Assembly: GCA_002869535.1 (NCBI GenBank) | Contig: PKUK01000001.1 | Location: 62,001-126,000, forward strand | Direction: 5' to 3' | DNA length: 64,000 nt | Origin: Arcobacter sp. | Lineage (GTDB): Bacteria; Campylobacterota; Campylobacteria; Campylobacterales; Arcobacteraceae | In this document: in pieces, positions 17,984 to 26,539 of the stretch | Layout: every line of letters starts with the position of its first letter | How positions within the stretch are numbered: the first letter of the stretch is position 1 | Position numbers and translations under genes: made by a program | The notes under the pieces: generated by a model | Seen by the model: only the letters and a program-made list of their open reading frames with translations | The model's database searches: none | Told to the model about the DNA's origin: nothing

Positions 17984-18884
17984 TTACTAATCCAAATACT
18001 ACCATTAGTGCAATTCCTGCACTCTTATTATACATCTTATTAGCAGTTATAAATACTAACATAAGTGATAAGATAAAAGCAGCTGCTATATCAAAAAAGT
18101 TTCCAGTTAAGTCCACATTTAGAGGGTTTACAATAGAAGCCACTCCTAACACCATAGTAAAGTTAGCAACATTTGAACCTATGATATTTCCTATTGCTAA
18201 ATCTGCTTGATTATTAAGTGCTGCTTTTACTGAAATAGTTAGTTCTGGTAAACTTGTACCAAAGGCAACTAAAAATAATCCAATAAGCCATTCACTAATT
18301 CCAAACTCTCTTGCAATACTTGAAGCACTATTAATCGCAAAATCAGCTCCACCGATTGTTAAAATAAATCCCAATGCTAAAAATAGTGCTGATTTGCCCC
18401 ATCCAAAAGGTTCTTTTTTTAACTCATCGTCTAGTTCTTCAACTTGATTTGATGAGATTAAAAAAAGTAAGAATCCACACATTAAAAATAAAAATAAAAT
18501 ACCATCTACTAAACTAAGTTTTCCATCTATACTCATAAGTATAAAAACTAAAATAGGAAAGAGTGCCCATGCTGAATCTTTTGCAAATAAATCTCTATCT
18601 GGCATGATTTTTTTAGCTAATAAAAATACTGCTCCTAAAACCAAAGCAATATTAAAAATAGTACTTCCAATCACATTTGCAACAGCAATATCAGCACTTC
18701 CTTTAAGTGAAGCAGAAATAGAAACAGCCATTTCAGGTAAACTCGTACCAACTGCAACTAATGTAGCTCCAATAACAAAGGGTGAGATATTATAATGAAA
18801 TGCTATTTTTTCACTTTGATGTATTATGAAATCAGCTCCATATATAAGGGCTGTCATTGAGACAATAAAAATTAAAATATCCAT
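17964..18884 (-). CDS. Calcium/sodium antiporter (YrbG family)
   Basis: A 306-residue CaCA-superfamily exchanger with about ten membrane helices in two inverted halves. Each half carries the alpha-repeat: GATLVAVGTSLPEMAVSISA and GLFLVAFGTSLPELTISVKA, both followed by a GNxxGSxxxN segment. These repeats form the cation path. The length is normal. It overlaps nothing but lies two bases from ybeY, with which it is probably cotranscribed. The transported ion is assigned by family only. Confidence 0.88.
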   Translation of the reverse strand: MDILIFIVSMTALIYGADFIIHQSEKIAFHYNISPFVIGATLVAVGTSLPEMAVSISASLKGSADIAVANVIGSTIFNIALVLGAVFLLAKKIMPDRDLFAKDSAWALFPILVFILMSIDGKLSLVDGILFLFLMCGFLLFLISSNQVEELDDELKKEPFGWGKSALFLALGFILTIGGADFAINSASSIAREFGISEWLIGLFLVAFGTSLPELTISVKAALNNQADLAIGNIIGSNVANFTMVLGVASIVNPLNVDLTGNFFDIAAAFILSLMLVFITANKMYNKSAGIALMVVFGLVIQNSFM

Positions 18885-18885
18885 A

Positions 18886-19305
18886 TTATGAATTCCTTAC
18901 GATTAAACTATTTGGAAGATTGTACTTTTTGATTAACTCTTCTTCTTTTTCTCTGTGTTCACCATTGTCTTTTTCGTGGTCAAATCCAAGTAAATGCAAA
19001 TGTCCATGAATAAAAAGAAGTGTTAATTCATCTAAAAAACTATGATTATACTCTTTTGCTTTATCTTCTACAAAATCAACCGAAATAACAATAGATCCTA
19101 AAGGCATATTTGGCATATCATATTCAAGTGGAAAGCTAAGCACATCTGTAGCTTTATCTATATTTCTATGCTCTTTATTTAAAATCTGTATTTCATCATT
19201 TTTTACTAATATTAATTCAATATCTTTTGGAGTTAAATCATTGTGAATTATTTCAAATGATGAAATATCAATTTCTAAATCTGTTTGATTTTCAAAGTCA
19301 ATCAT
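18886..19305 (-). CDS. ybeY: Endoribonuclease YbeY (rRNA maturation)
   Basis: A 139-residue metalloprotein with the family signature [14 protein letters not shown] (H3-type zinc site) and the preceding [18 protein letters not shown] segment. YbeY takes part in 16S rRNA 3'-end maturation and ribosome quality control. The length is typical. It lies directly upstream of the antiporter gene with a one-base gap. Confidence 0.95.
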   Translation of the reverse strand: MIDFENQTDLEIDISSFEIIHNDLTPKDIELILVKNDEIQILNKEHRNIDKATDVLSFPLEYDMPNMPLGSIVISVDFVEDKAKEYNHSFLDELTLLFIHGHLHLLGFDHEKDNGEHREKEEELIKKYNLPNSLIVRNS

Positions 19306-19419
19306 TTCTATCCATTAATTTTTGCGAATTATATCAAAATTAGTCAAAGTAGTAAATAAAGAGTATTTTTATTTTTAAGTTAATTCAATATAAAATATAA
19401 AAACTTTTAGGAGAGAACT

Positions 19420-19824
19420 ATGTCATTAGAAATTGGAACAAAAGCTAGTATAGAATATAAAGTAGAAGATAAGGATTTAGCAAAGAATTTACAAATATCA
19501 GCAGAAGATAATTTTCCAGAAGTATTTGCAACAGCAAGAATGGTAGCACTTATGGAGTGTTCAGCTGCAAAAATGTTATTACCATTTTTAGAAGAGGGAC
19601 AACTTTCTGTTGGAGTTGAAGTAAATATAAAACATCTAGCCCCAACACTTAGTGGTGATGTAGCTGTTTCCACTGCAACTTTTGAGGGTATGGAAGGTAA
19701 GCTTTATAAGTTTAGTTTAGAAGTTGTGGATTCTGCAGGAGTTGTAGGAACTGGAACCCATACAAGAGCAATAGTTACAGAAGAGAGACTTATGAGTGGC
19801 GCTAATAAAAGAGTAGGAAAGTAA
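19420..19824 (+). CDS. Hotdog-fold thioesterase (FlK-like)
   Basis: A 134-residue single-domain hotdog protein. ARMVALMECSA carries the conserved glutamate and GVEVNIKHLAPT the conserved histidine of the fluoroacetyl-CoA thioesterase (FlK)-like subgroup. It probably hydrolyses a small acyl-CoA; the FlK name concerns fold class, not substrate. A clear GGAG lies a few bases before the ATG. It is a lone plus-strand gene between ybeY and radA, ended by a strong terminator. Confidence 0.8.
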   Translation: MSLEIGTKASIEYKVEDKDLAKNLQISAEDNFPEVFATARMVALMECSAAKMLLPFLEEGQLSVGVEVNIKHLAPTLSGDVAVSTATFEGMEGKLYKFSLEVVDSAGVVGTGTHTRAIVTEERLMSGANKRVGK

Positions 19825-19840
19825 TACTTAGATAAAAAGA

Positions 19841-19864
19841 ATTGAGCTATTAAAATAGCTCAAT
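19841..19864. terminator. Bidirectional terminator between the thioesterase gene and radA
   Basis: An 11-bp perfect stem (19841-19851 and 19854-19864) with a 2-base loop, with A-rich sequence on the left and T-rich on the right, sits between the convergent stops and overlaps the radA end. Confidence 0.75.
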
Positions 19865-21199
19865 CATTTTTACCACTTCATCCACAGGAAAAACTTTTAG
19901 GTTTGTTTTAATATTTGGTTTTAAAGCAACTATTGCTTTTGTAACACCTTGTGCACTAGCCTCTTTTAGTCTCATATCCACAGAATATACATCTTTTATC
20001 TCACCAGTAAGTGAAACTTCACCAATAAATACAGATTCTTTAGAAATAGGTCTATCCCTAAATGAACTAATAATAGAAGCAATCACAGCCAAATCAGCAG
20101 AACTCTCTTTTATCTTAATACCACCACTTATATTTATAAATACATCATAATGATTTAGAGGTAAATCAAGTTTTTTCTCTAAGAGGGCTAAGAGCATATT
20201 TAATCTATTTACATCAAAGCCTGTGGCGCTTCGTTTTGGGTTTGGGTAAGTACTTTCACAAACTAAAGCTTGAACTTCAATAATAAGTGCTCGAGAGCCT
20301 TCCATAACTACAGTTAAAGCTGAACCACTTTGGGGTTTACTTTTATCAAAAAACTTAGAGGCTATATCTTTAGCACTTATAAGTCCCTCTGCTGTCATCT
20401 CAAATATTCCTATCTCACTTGTACTTCCAAATCTATTTTTAAAGCCCCTTAGCATCCTAAGTTCTTTGCTAGATTCTCCTTCAAAGTATAAAACAGTATC
20501 AACCATATGTTCCAAGACTCTAGGTCCTGCGATACTTCCATCTTTTGTGATATGTCCAATAATAAACATAGCGATATCAGATTCTTTTGCTTTACGCATA
20601 AGTTAAAAGGTTATCTCTCTTACTTGTGAAACAGAACCCGGAGCTGATGTTAGTGAGCTTGAATATATAGTTTGAATAGAGTCAATTACTACTGCTTCAT
20701 AATTTTCTCTTAATAGCTCTTCTTGTATCTCTTCTAGTTTGATTTCAGATAATAAATAAAGGTTATCACTATTTGCATCAAGTCTATTTGCTCGCAGTTT
20801 TATTTGTCCCATACTCTCTTCACCTGATACATAAAGAACTTTTTTACCTGATTGTGAGATATCTCCAGCTACTTTTAAAAGCAGTGTTGATTTTCCAACC
20901 CCTGGACTTCCACCAATAAGTGTAAGGCTTCCAGGAACTATTCCTCCACCTAATACTAAATCAAATTCATGGTTATTTGATGAAAATCTGATGATGTCAT
21001 CTTGTTCTATTTGTGTTATTGGTTTTGCTTTTGATGTTGTGTTTATTATTTTTGATGTTTGTTTTAATACTTCTTGTTGTTCTGTATTGAGTTCAACAAA
21101 GCTATCCCATCCTCCACAAGATGGACATTTTCCCATCCATTTTGTACTTTGTTCTCCACAGTGTTGACACTCAAAAAGAGAGGTTTTTTTCTTCGCCAT
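19850..21199 (-). pseudogene. radA: DNA repair protein RadA, interrupted by an in-frame TAA
   Basis: The 450-codon frame encodes a full RadA: zinc finger (CQHCGE ... CPSCGG), RecA-like ATPase with Walker A GSPGVGKST, and a C-terminal Lon-like domain. RadA is a branch-migration helicase in recombinational repair. Codon 199, at 20603-20605, is TAA between VREITF and LMRKAKESDIA, where relatives have glutamate; GAA to TAA is a single change. Both halves stay in the same frame, so there is no frameshift. A downstream ATG at 20599 could restart the second half. If the stop is real and not suppressed, the ATPase is split between its Walker motifs and KNRFG region. Confidence 0.9.
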
Positions 21200-21413
21200 A
21201 TTTTTTCCTTATAATCACAAGGGGATTTTATATTATTTTTGTTTAATTTTATGAACTTTAGCATAAAAAGTTGGAGGGGATTGAAAATATTGCAATTTGT
21301 GATTTTTTTGTTATTTAATAACTAACATTTAAAATGTATAGATATTAATAATTTTAAGGGTAAGTTATATAAAATATATGATTAATAAATAGTTAAGTTA
21401 CAAAAGGAATATT

Positions 21414-22070
21414 TTGCCATCAGTAAAAGAAACACCTCAATGGAAACAATATGAATGGCTCATTACCAAGATATTTCATGATAAGAATGCATCACTATCT
21501 TCTAAAGTATTACATGATATAAATTTAGTTGGAGAGTACTCAGAAATTCCCCGTCAAATTGATATTTTAATTAAAGAAAATAATATAAAAACAATGATTG
21601 AATGCAAACATTATTCAAAACCTGTCAATATAAAAGAGCTAGAATCATTTTTAAGTATGTTTTCTGATGTTCAAGCTGATTTTGGTATATTCATTTCTTC
21701 AAGTGGGTTTACAAAATCTGTTTATAAGCGTATTAGAGAATTTAATGGAAGAATAACTCTTGAACATATTAATTGGGAAAAAGCATATACATCTTTTGAA
21801 GAACGACCTCATGGGCGAATTACTGATTTATGTAATGAATGTACAGATAAATATGAACGAGGAAAAGAAGTTCCTGGATTACTTTGTTGGGAACATGGAT
21901 TAGGACTTGAAGTTGATGGAATTATATCAATGTATTCAATCGGTGAATGCCTAAAATGTGCTAATAAAATAGTTTATTGTGACCCCTGTGGATGGATTAC
22001 AAATGTAAATGAGAAAGAAAGTTGCTGTACTTTCAGAGATGTTTTTCTGAAGCTGTATAGTGCAACTTAA
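21414..22070 (+). CDS. Mrr-like restriction endonuclease domain protein with Cys-rich tail
   Basis: A 218-residue protein starting at TTG, with AAAGGA 6 bases upstream. Residues 1-125 look like a PD-(D/E)xK nuclease domain of the Mrr_cat type: an aspartate in PRQIDILI, then TMIECKHYSKPV supplying the E-x-K pair, then a DFGIFISSSGFTKS strand. The C-terminal 90 residues hold CNEC, CLKC and CDPC pairs and may form zinc ribbons. Such proteins cut modified or foreign DNA; this one stands alone without a methylase. It begins an accessory stretch and its function remains inferred. Confidence 0.65.
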   Translation: MPSVKETPQWKQYEWLITKIFHDKNASLSSKVLHDINLVGEYSEIPRQIDILIKENNIKTMIECKHYSKPVNIKELESFLSMFSDVQADFGIFISSSGFTKSVYKRIREFNGRITLEHINWEKAYTSFEERPHGRITDLCNECTDKYERGKEVPGLLCWEHGLGLEVDGIISMYSIGECLKCANKIVYCDPCGWITNVNEKESCCTFRDVFLKLYSAT

Positions 22071-22079
22071 AAACCTTTG

Positions 22080-22108
22080 CCAATAAATGCCTAGCGGTCA
22101 TTTATTGG
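22080..22108. repeat. Hairpin downstream of the Mrr-like gene
   Basis: CCAATAAATG (22080-22089) and CATTTATTGG (22099-22108) form a perfect 10-bp stem with a 9-base loop. It may be a terminator for the Mrr-like gene, though no T run follows directly. It could instead be part of an attC-like site ending at GTTAAAC (22121-22127). Confidence 0.5.
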
Positions 22109-22218
22109 ATAGAGTCTAACGTTAAACAAAGAATAAATAAACCTTTAGTTTACTATAGGTATTCTATGGTTTACTTTTGGAACTATACTCGCTATAATTT
22201 GTAAAAAAGGATTTGATT

Positions 22219-22473
22219 ATGGCAAAAACATTTTTTCCAAATGCTAAACAAACAATTTATGTCGAGGCAAGTGAACCACATCCAAAAAATACACAGTATA
22301 AAATTTCAATTGGATTAGAAAGTTGGGGAAATGAAAATCATGAAGTAGTAAAAGTACAAATGGTATATGATGGTAAAATTTCTGGAAGAAGAAGTCCTTC
22401 TTATCCAATTGGTACAGATGATTTCCAAAGAGTAATGACAAAAGTAAATGAGCTAATATCAAATAGAGAATAA
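22219..22473 (+). CDS. Small hypothetical protein, 84 residues
   Basis: An 84-residue protein with no family I recognise. The start is set by AAGG eight bases ahead of the ATG at 22219. The composition is soluble and beta-like (QYKISIGLESWG, EVVKVQMVYDG), with an SGRRSPSYPIGTDDF segment. It stands alone, flanked by GTTAAAC (22121) and GTCTAAC (22477), which suggests a gene-cassette arrangement. Size and isolation fit integron-cassette-like orphan genes. Confidence 0.55.
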   Translation: MAKTFFPNAKQTIYVEASEPHPKNTQYKISIGLESWGNENHEVVKVQMVYDGKISGRRSPSYPIGTDDFQRVMTKVNELISNRE

Positions 22474-22476
22474 ACT

Positions 22477-22548
22477 GTCTAACTAAACCTAGGAGTATAA
22501 ACAAAGCTATAATATGATTTTTTGAGCTTTTATTGTATCAAGTTAGAT
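22477..22548. repeat. attC-like imperfect palindrome after the small orphan gene
   Basis: GTCTAAC at 22477 and GTTAGAT at 22542 match the RYYYAAC and GTTRRRY ends of integron attC sites, with TCTAACT and AGTTAGA as inverted repeats. An inner stem AAAGCT/AGCTTT lies between them. It starts four bases after the stop of the orphan gene, as an attC would. No integrase is in view and the match is weak. Confidence 0.25.
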
Positions 22549-23206
22549 ACCTTATTCTCATAAACACCTGACGGTCTTCGCTTCTTCTTACTTTGTGTGG
22601 ACAAAGTAAGCAAAACCACCAACGGCTGCGAAGCCCTTTGGGTACCTTCTCTTATTGTTTTATCTTTCCTGTCTTGCAAAACTCATAAATAAATATGCGT
22701 TTAGCATATTTATTTACTCAAACAGTTGCAATCCTTTTCCGAAAAGATAAAACAAACGCTCAGCTTCTGTAGATGTTGGTATCAAAGGTGGGATAAGGAC
22801 ATTTGCATTTTTGATTTGTTTAGATTCTTTGCTTTTAATTACTCTTCTTTACGCAAGATAGTTTAAACTTTTTAAAATAGAGAAAGTGACAATTAAAGGG
22901 ATTTCTTTCTGCCTTTGATGAAGCCGGAAGTTTTGAAATAATTTTCGGAAAAGCCTGAGGACTGTTTGAGGAGACAAAAGTCCTAAATGGACTTTTTCGA
23001 CGAGTTTCGCAAGGCAGAAAACTTATTTTAAAACTGTAGGGGAGCTTTGCCTTCATCAACTTGGCAGTCTTTTTTGCTTACTTTTTCGAGATCAAAAAGT
23101 AAGAAAGCGGAGAGGTTTACCTCTTCAAGAGGGATAAAGTTTTATATTCAGAGCAATTTCTATATAATATATAAAATTAGACAGATAGACAAACAAGGAA
23201 TCATAA
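22549..23206. other. Non-coding region rich in inverted repeats, possible structured RNA
   Basis: No credible gene is visible in about 660 bases; short open frames here lack ribosome sites and have odd composition. The stretch has visibly more G and C than its surroundings. Inverted repeats are: CTTACTTTG/CAAAGTAAG (22587-22610) inside CTTCGC/GCGAAG (22576, 22628); a 13-bp stem at 22686-22716; TTTCTGCCTT (22906) with AAGGCAGAAA (23011); AAAAGTCC/GGACTTTT (22976-22996); TTGATGAAG (22915) with CTTCATCAA (23051); and a 10-bp stem at 23077-23103. The first and last hairpins share the core CTTACTTT, which suggests related end elements. Confidence 0.5.
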
Positions 23207-24127
23207 ATGGAATTTTTAGAAGTCAAAAAAATATGGGATAAATCACCTCACAATGCTTTTACTGATTTGATACGATTTGGTGATTATCTTTATTGTACTT
23301 TTAGAGAAGCCAATGAACATATGTCTATGGATGGGAAGCTTCGGGTTATTAGATCTAAAGATGGAAAAAGATGGTCTTCTGTTGCACTTATGGCTTATGA
23401 TGGTGGAGATGTTCGTGATGGTAAGTTTTCTATAACTGCTAAAAATGAACTTATGTTAAATGCTGGAATAAGGCTACATGAGCCAATAGAAGGACATAAA
23501 ACTCGCTCTGTTTCTTGGTTATCAGAGGATGGCAAAAAGTGGAGTGAAATCTTTACTTGTCCTACAGGTCTAGGAACTTGGAGATGGAGTGTATCTTGGA
23601 ATAAAAAGTCTGGCTTTAGTATAGGCTATACTGGAAAAGATAAGCAAGGGTGTTTATATAGTACAAAAGATGGGAAAAAGTGGAAAGTAGCAAAAGATAA
23701 GTTATTTCCTTTTCAAAATTCATATTGGAATGAGAGTTCAATAGTATTTTTAGAAAATGGTGATATGTATACTCTTTTACGTCGTGATTCTCAAAGTTAT
23801 GCGGCCGTTCTTGGATTTTCTAAGTTTCCTTATGAAGAGTGGTCTTGGAGTGATTTAAATGTTCCTATTGGTGGACCAAAGATGATTTATGTAGAAAAGT
23901 ATGATAAGTTTTTATCTGCAGTTCGTCTTTTTGGCCATAAAAGTGCAAGAACATCTTTGTGTTGGATTGATTATAAAGAAGGGGAGTTAATAGAAGCTTT
24001 AGCTCTACCATCAGGTGGTGATACAAGTTATGCAGGAATGGTATATGAAGAGGATATATTATGGATAAGTTATTACTCTTCCCATGAGGGTAAAACATCT
24101 ATTTATCTAGCTAAAGTAAAAATCTAA
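23207..24127 (+). CDS. Sialidase-like beta-propeller protein with Asp-box repeats
   Basis: A 306-residue protein without a signal peptide. Repeats of the type SxDGKxW are spread along it (RSKDGKRW, SEDGKKW, STKDGKKW), close to the Asp-box of neuraminidase-like six-bladed propellers. Arginine-containing blades (TFREAN, LLRRDSQ) sit where sialidases hold substrate carboxylates, but no complete catalytic triad can be claimed. It may be a glycosidase or a carbohydrate-binding propeller, probably cytoplasmic. AAGGA lies upstream of the ATG. The cytosine deaminase gene follows after 14 bases, so the two may be cotranscribed. Confidence 0.6.
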   Translation: MEFLEVKKIWDKSPHNAFTDLIRFGDYLYCTFREANEHMSMDGKLRVIRSKDGKRWSSVALMAYDGGDVRDGKFSITAKNELMLNAGIRLHEPIEGHKTRSVSWLSEDGKKWSEIFTCPTGLGTWRWSVSWNKKSGFSIGYTGKDKQGCLYSTKDGKKWKVAKDKLFPFQNSYWNESSIVFLENGDMYTLLRRDSQSYAAVLGFSKFPYEEWSWSDLNVPIGGPKMIYVEKYDKFLSAVRLFGHKSARTSLCWIDYKEGELIEALALPSGGDTSYAGMVYEEDILWISYYSSHEGKTSIYLAKVKI

Positions 24128-24141
24128 AAGAGGTAGTCAAT

Positions 24142-24579
24142 ATGGATAAGTTCTTAGAAGTAGCAATAGAAGAAGCAAAAAAAGGTATGGCTGAGGGTGG
24201 AATACCTATTGGCTCTGTACTTGTGCTTGATGGAAAAATAGTTGGAAGAGGACATAATAGAAGAGTACAAAAGGGAAGTTCTGTTTTACATGCAGAAATG
24301 GATTGCTTAGAAAATGCAGGACGAATAAAGGCAAGTGATTATAAAAGAGCAACTCTGTATTCTACTTTATCTCCATGTGATATGTGTAGTGGTGCAGTTT
24401 TACTTTATGGAATACCCAAGGTTGTTATAGGTGAAAATAAAACATTTAAAGGACCAGAAGAGTATGTTAAATCAAGAGGTGTAAAAGTAGAAGTTATAGA
24501 TAATCAAGAGTGTATAAATCTAATGGAAACATTTATAAAAAACAATCCAGAGTTATGGAATGAAGATATTGGAGTATAG
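24142..24579 (+). CDS. Cytosine deaminase of the fungal (Fcy1) type
   Basis: A 145-residue CDA-fold deaminase. The zinc site is HAEM (histidine and catalytic glutamate) and SPCDMCSG (two cysteines). The sequence follows yeast Fcy1 closely: GGIPIGSVLV, RGHNRRVQKGS, LENAGR, TLSPCDMC, LLYGIPKVVIGEN and a C-terminal ELWNEDIG. It differs from the tRNA adenosine deaminase TadA. The expected reaction is cytosine to uracil, for pyrimidine salvage. It follows the propeller protein gene by 14 bases and converges on the epimerase gene. Confidence 0.85.
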   Translation: MDKFLEVAIEEAKKGMAEGGIPIGSVLVLDGKIVGRGHNRRVQKGSSVLHAEMDCLENAGRIKASDYKRATLYSTLSPCDMCSGAVLLYGIPKVVIGENKTFKGPEEYVKSRGVKVEVIDNQECINLMETFIKNNPELWNEDIGV

Positions 24580-24580
24580 T

Positions 24581-25447
24581 TTATATTGAAATAGTATAAC
24601 TACTTTCAAATATCTCATTTGCAAGTAAAGTGATTATTCCTTTTTTTTCTTCGAGTTTTTTATTATGTCCTATAAAATCAGCAATACCATGCCAAGGCTC
24701 AATACAGATAAATGGTGCACCACTAGGTTTTGACCAAAGTCCAAGATAATCAAATCCATCAAAATTCATCTTTATACTTCTAGTGTCTTGACTATTTTTT
24801 AAAGTGATAGTTTTATTTTCTAAGTTTTCAATAACTAGGGCATCATCTTTAAAAAGTTCTTCATTTAAATATAATTTGCTGTTTTCTAAATCTAGTATCT
24901 CTTTATTGTCTGATATTCCATCTTGGGTTAAGGGTAGTCTTTCTAACTCATTTGTATCTTCAAACTCAAAATAGTAGTCACTCTTATTTGCTTTTTCTAG
25001 GGGCCAATTAAAAGCAGGGTGTGCTCCTATGGAGAAGAGCATAGTTTCTTTTGATTTATTTACTACTTTATAAGATACTTGAAGTGTGCTATTTATTAGT
25101 CTATATCCTAGATATAGTTCAAATTTAAAAGGATAAAACTTTAAAGTATCAATACTATCTTCTAGTTTAAAACATATATAATCATCTTCTTGTATAAATA
25201 CTTGAAAAACTTTGTCTCTAGCAAAACCATGTTGTCCCATCTGGTAAGTAGTATCTTCATATGTATATTCATTGTCTATAAGTTTACCAACTATAGGAAA
25301 TAAAATAGGAGCATGACGGTTCCAATATTTTTCATCACCTTGCCAAATATACTCAGTGGAGTCATATTTCTTTTTCAAACTACAAAGTTCTGCACCTAAA
25401 TCTTTAATTGAAACTTCTAAAAAAGTATTTGAGATTTTGTATTGCAT
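24581..25447 (-). CDS. Aldose 1-epimerase family protein (LacX-like)
   Basis: A 288-residue galactose-mutarotase-fold protein. GAHPAFNWP carries the conserved histidine and FICIEPWHG the conserved glutamate that serve as general acid and base in mutarotases. The sequence resembles the LacX branch, whose sugar is often unknown. It converges tightly on the deaminase gene, one base apart, and stands alone on the minus strand. Confidence 0.82.
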   Translation of the reverse strand: MQYKISNTFLEVSIKDLGAELCSLKKKYDSTEYIWQGDEKYWNRHAPILFPIVGKLIDNEYTYEDTTYQMGQHGFARDKVFQVFIQEDDYICFKLEDSIDTLKFYPFKFELYLGYRLINSTLQVSYKVVNKSKETMLFSIGAHPAFNWPLEKANKSDYYFEFEDTNELERLPLTQDGISDNKEILDLENSKLYLNEELFKDDALVIENLENKTITLKNSQDTRSIKMNFDGFDYLGLWSKPSGAPFICIEPWHGIADFIGHNKKLEEKKGIITLLANEIFESSYTISI

Positions 25448-25526
25448 ATTTGTACTTTATACTGATTATAATCAAATTTAGATTATGATAAACAAATTAT
25501 TAGAATAATATTAGTAAGGTTTTTTT

Positions 25527-26078
25527 ATTATTATATATATACATGGTTTTGCATCATCTGGACTTGGTGGCAAAGCAGCACTTTTTAAGGAGTATTTTGA
25601 CGAAGAGTTAATCTCTCCATCCCTTTCATATGTTCCATCACTTGCAATCAATACACTTGAACAACTTATTGAATCATATATATCTTTAGATGAAGAGGTT
25701 TATTTAGTAGGTTCATCTTTAGGTGGGTATTATGCTATTTATTTAGCCAATAAATATGATTTAAAAGCAGTGTTAATTAATCCTGCTGTTCATGCCAATG
25801 ATACTTTAGATAAAATTGGAAGTGCAACTAACTATTATGATTATTCAAGTTTTGAAGTTATAAAAGAGCACTTAACATATCTTAAATCAATAGACGTAAG
25901 TGAGATAAAAAATCAATCAAATTTTATGGTACTACTTCAAGAGGATGATGAGGTTTTAGATTACAATGATGCAATGGAAAAACTTCCAGAAGCAGAACTT
26001 GTAGTAGAACAAGGTGGTAGTCATAGTTTTGATGAGGTTGAAAGATATTTTAGAAAAATAACTACGTTTTTTAGATGA
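25527..26078 (+). CDS. YqiA/YcfP-type alpha/beta esterase, apparent ATT start
   Basis: An alpha/beta hydrolase of about 183 residues: IIYIHGFASSGLGGK at the N-terminus forms the oxyanion loop, GSSLGGYYA is the nucleophile elbow, EDDEVLDY holds the acid and GGSHSF the histidine. The frame starts without ATG, GTG or TTG. The best start is ATT at 25527, placed six bases after TAAGG and giving the expected short N-terminus. The first ATG in frame (within the deposit) is at 25770 and would remove the catalytic serine. A single ATG to ATT change would explain it. It overlaps the RNase H gene by four bases. Confidence 0.7.
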   Translation: MIIYIHGFASSGLGGKAALFKEYFDEELISPSLSYVPSLAINTLEQLIESYISLDEEVYLVGSSLGGYYAIYLANKYDLKAVLINPAVHANDTLDKIGSATNYYDYSSFEVIKEHLTYLKSIDVSEIKNQSNFMVLLQEDDEVLDYNDAMEKLPEAELVVEQGGSHSFDEVERYFRKITTFFR

Positions 26079-26539
26079 ATACATTAAAACTTTTTTGTGA
26101 TGGAAGTGTAAATCCCCAAAGTAAAATAGGCTTTGGGGCTTATTTTATCTATGAGGAAAACTTAACTACTCAAAATATAAAGCTAAAAAAGTTTGAAGAC
26201 ACATCTTCTACAAAGTTAGAGTTAGAGGTTTTACTATGGGCTTTAGCTGATGAAAGTATTTTAAAAAATGAGATTATAGTTTATACTGATTGCCAAAATA
26301 TTTTAGGCTTAGAAAATAGAAGAGAGAAGTTAGAGCAAAACTCTTATAAAAGTAGCACTGGCAAAGATATAAAAAATAGAGATCTTTATAAAGCTTTTTT
26401 TGAAGTATGCGATAGCTTAAATTGTAAATTTATAAAAATAAAAGGGCATAAACCCTCTCAAGAAAAAGATGACACAGATAAACTTTTTAACTTGGTTGAT
26501 AAAGCTTCAAGAAGGGCACTAAGAGAGTATCTCTCTTAA
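26075..26539 (+). CDS. Ribonuclease H-like protein
   Basis: A 154-residue RNase H-fold protein. The acidic residues are in place: LFCDGSVNP (first Asp), STKLELEVLLWAL (Glu), VYTDCQN (second Asp) and DKLFNLVDKASR (last Asp region), with IKGHKPS before it. It should cut RNA in RNA-DNA hybrids. Its ATG overlaps the esterase TGA, so the pair is coupled. A separate RNase HI or HII elsewhere in the genome is likely, as this one is rather divergent. Confidence 0.8.
   Translation: MNTLKLFCDGSVNPQSKIGFGAYFIYEENLTTQNIKLKKFEDTSSTKLELEVLLWALADESILKNEIIVYTDCQNILGLENRREKLEQNSYKSSTGKDIKNRDLYKAFFEVCDSLNCKFIKIKGHKPSQEKDDTDKLFNLVDKASRRALREYLS
26520..26538. terminator. Short hairpin between RNase H and double-thioredoxin genes
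   Basis: TAAGAGAG (26520-26527) and CTCTCTTA (26531-26538) form an 8-bp stem with a 3-base loop across the convergent stops. The T tract is weak. Confidence 0.5.

Noticed and set aside
20595-20610. Frameshift in radA
   Set aside because: The two open frames are in the same register; the only change is one TAA codon, so it is a nonsense site and not a frameshift.
22835-23241. Short open frames in the non-coding region and before the propeller gene
   Set aside because: Composition, lack of ribosome sites and overlap with inverted repeats argue against coding.
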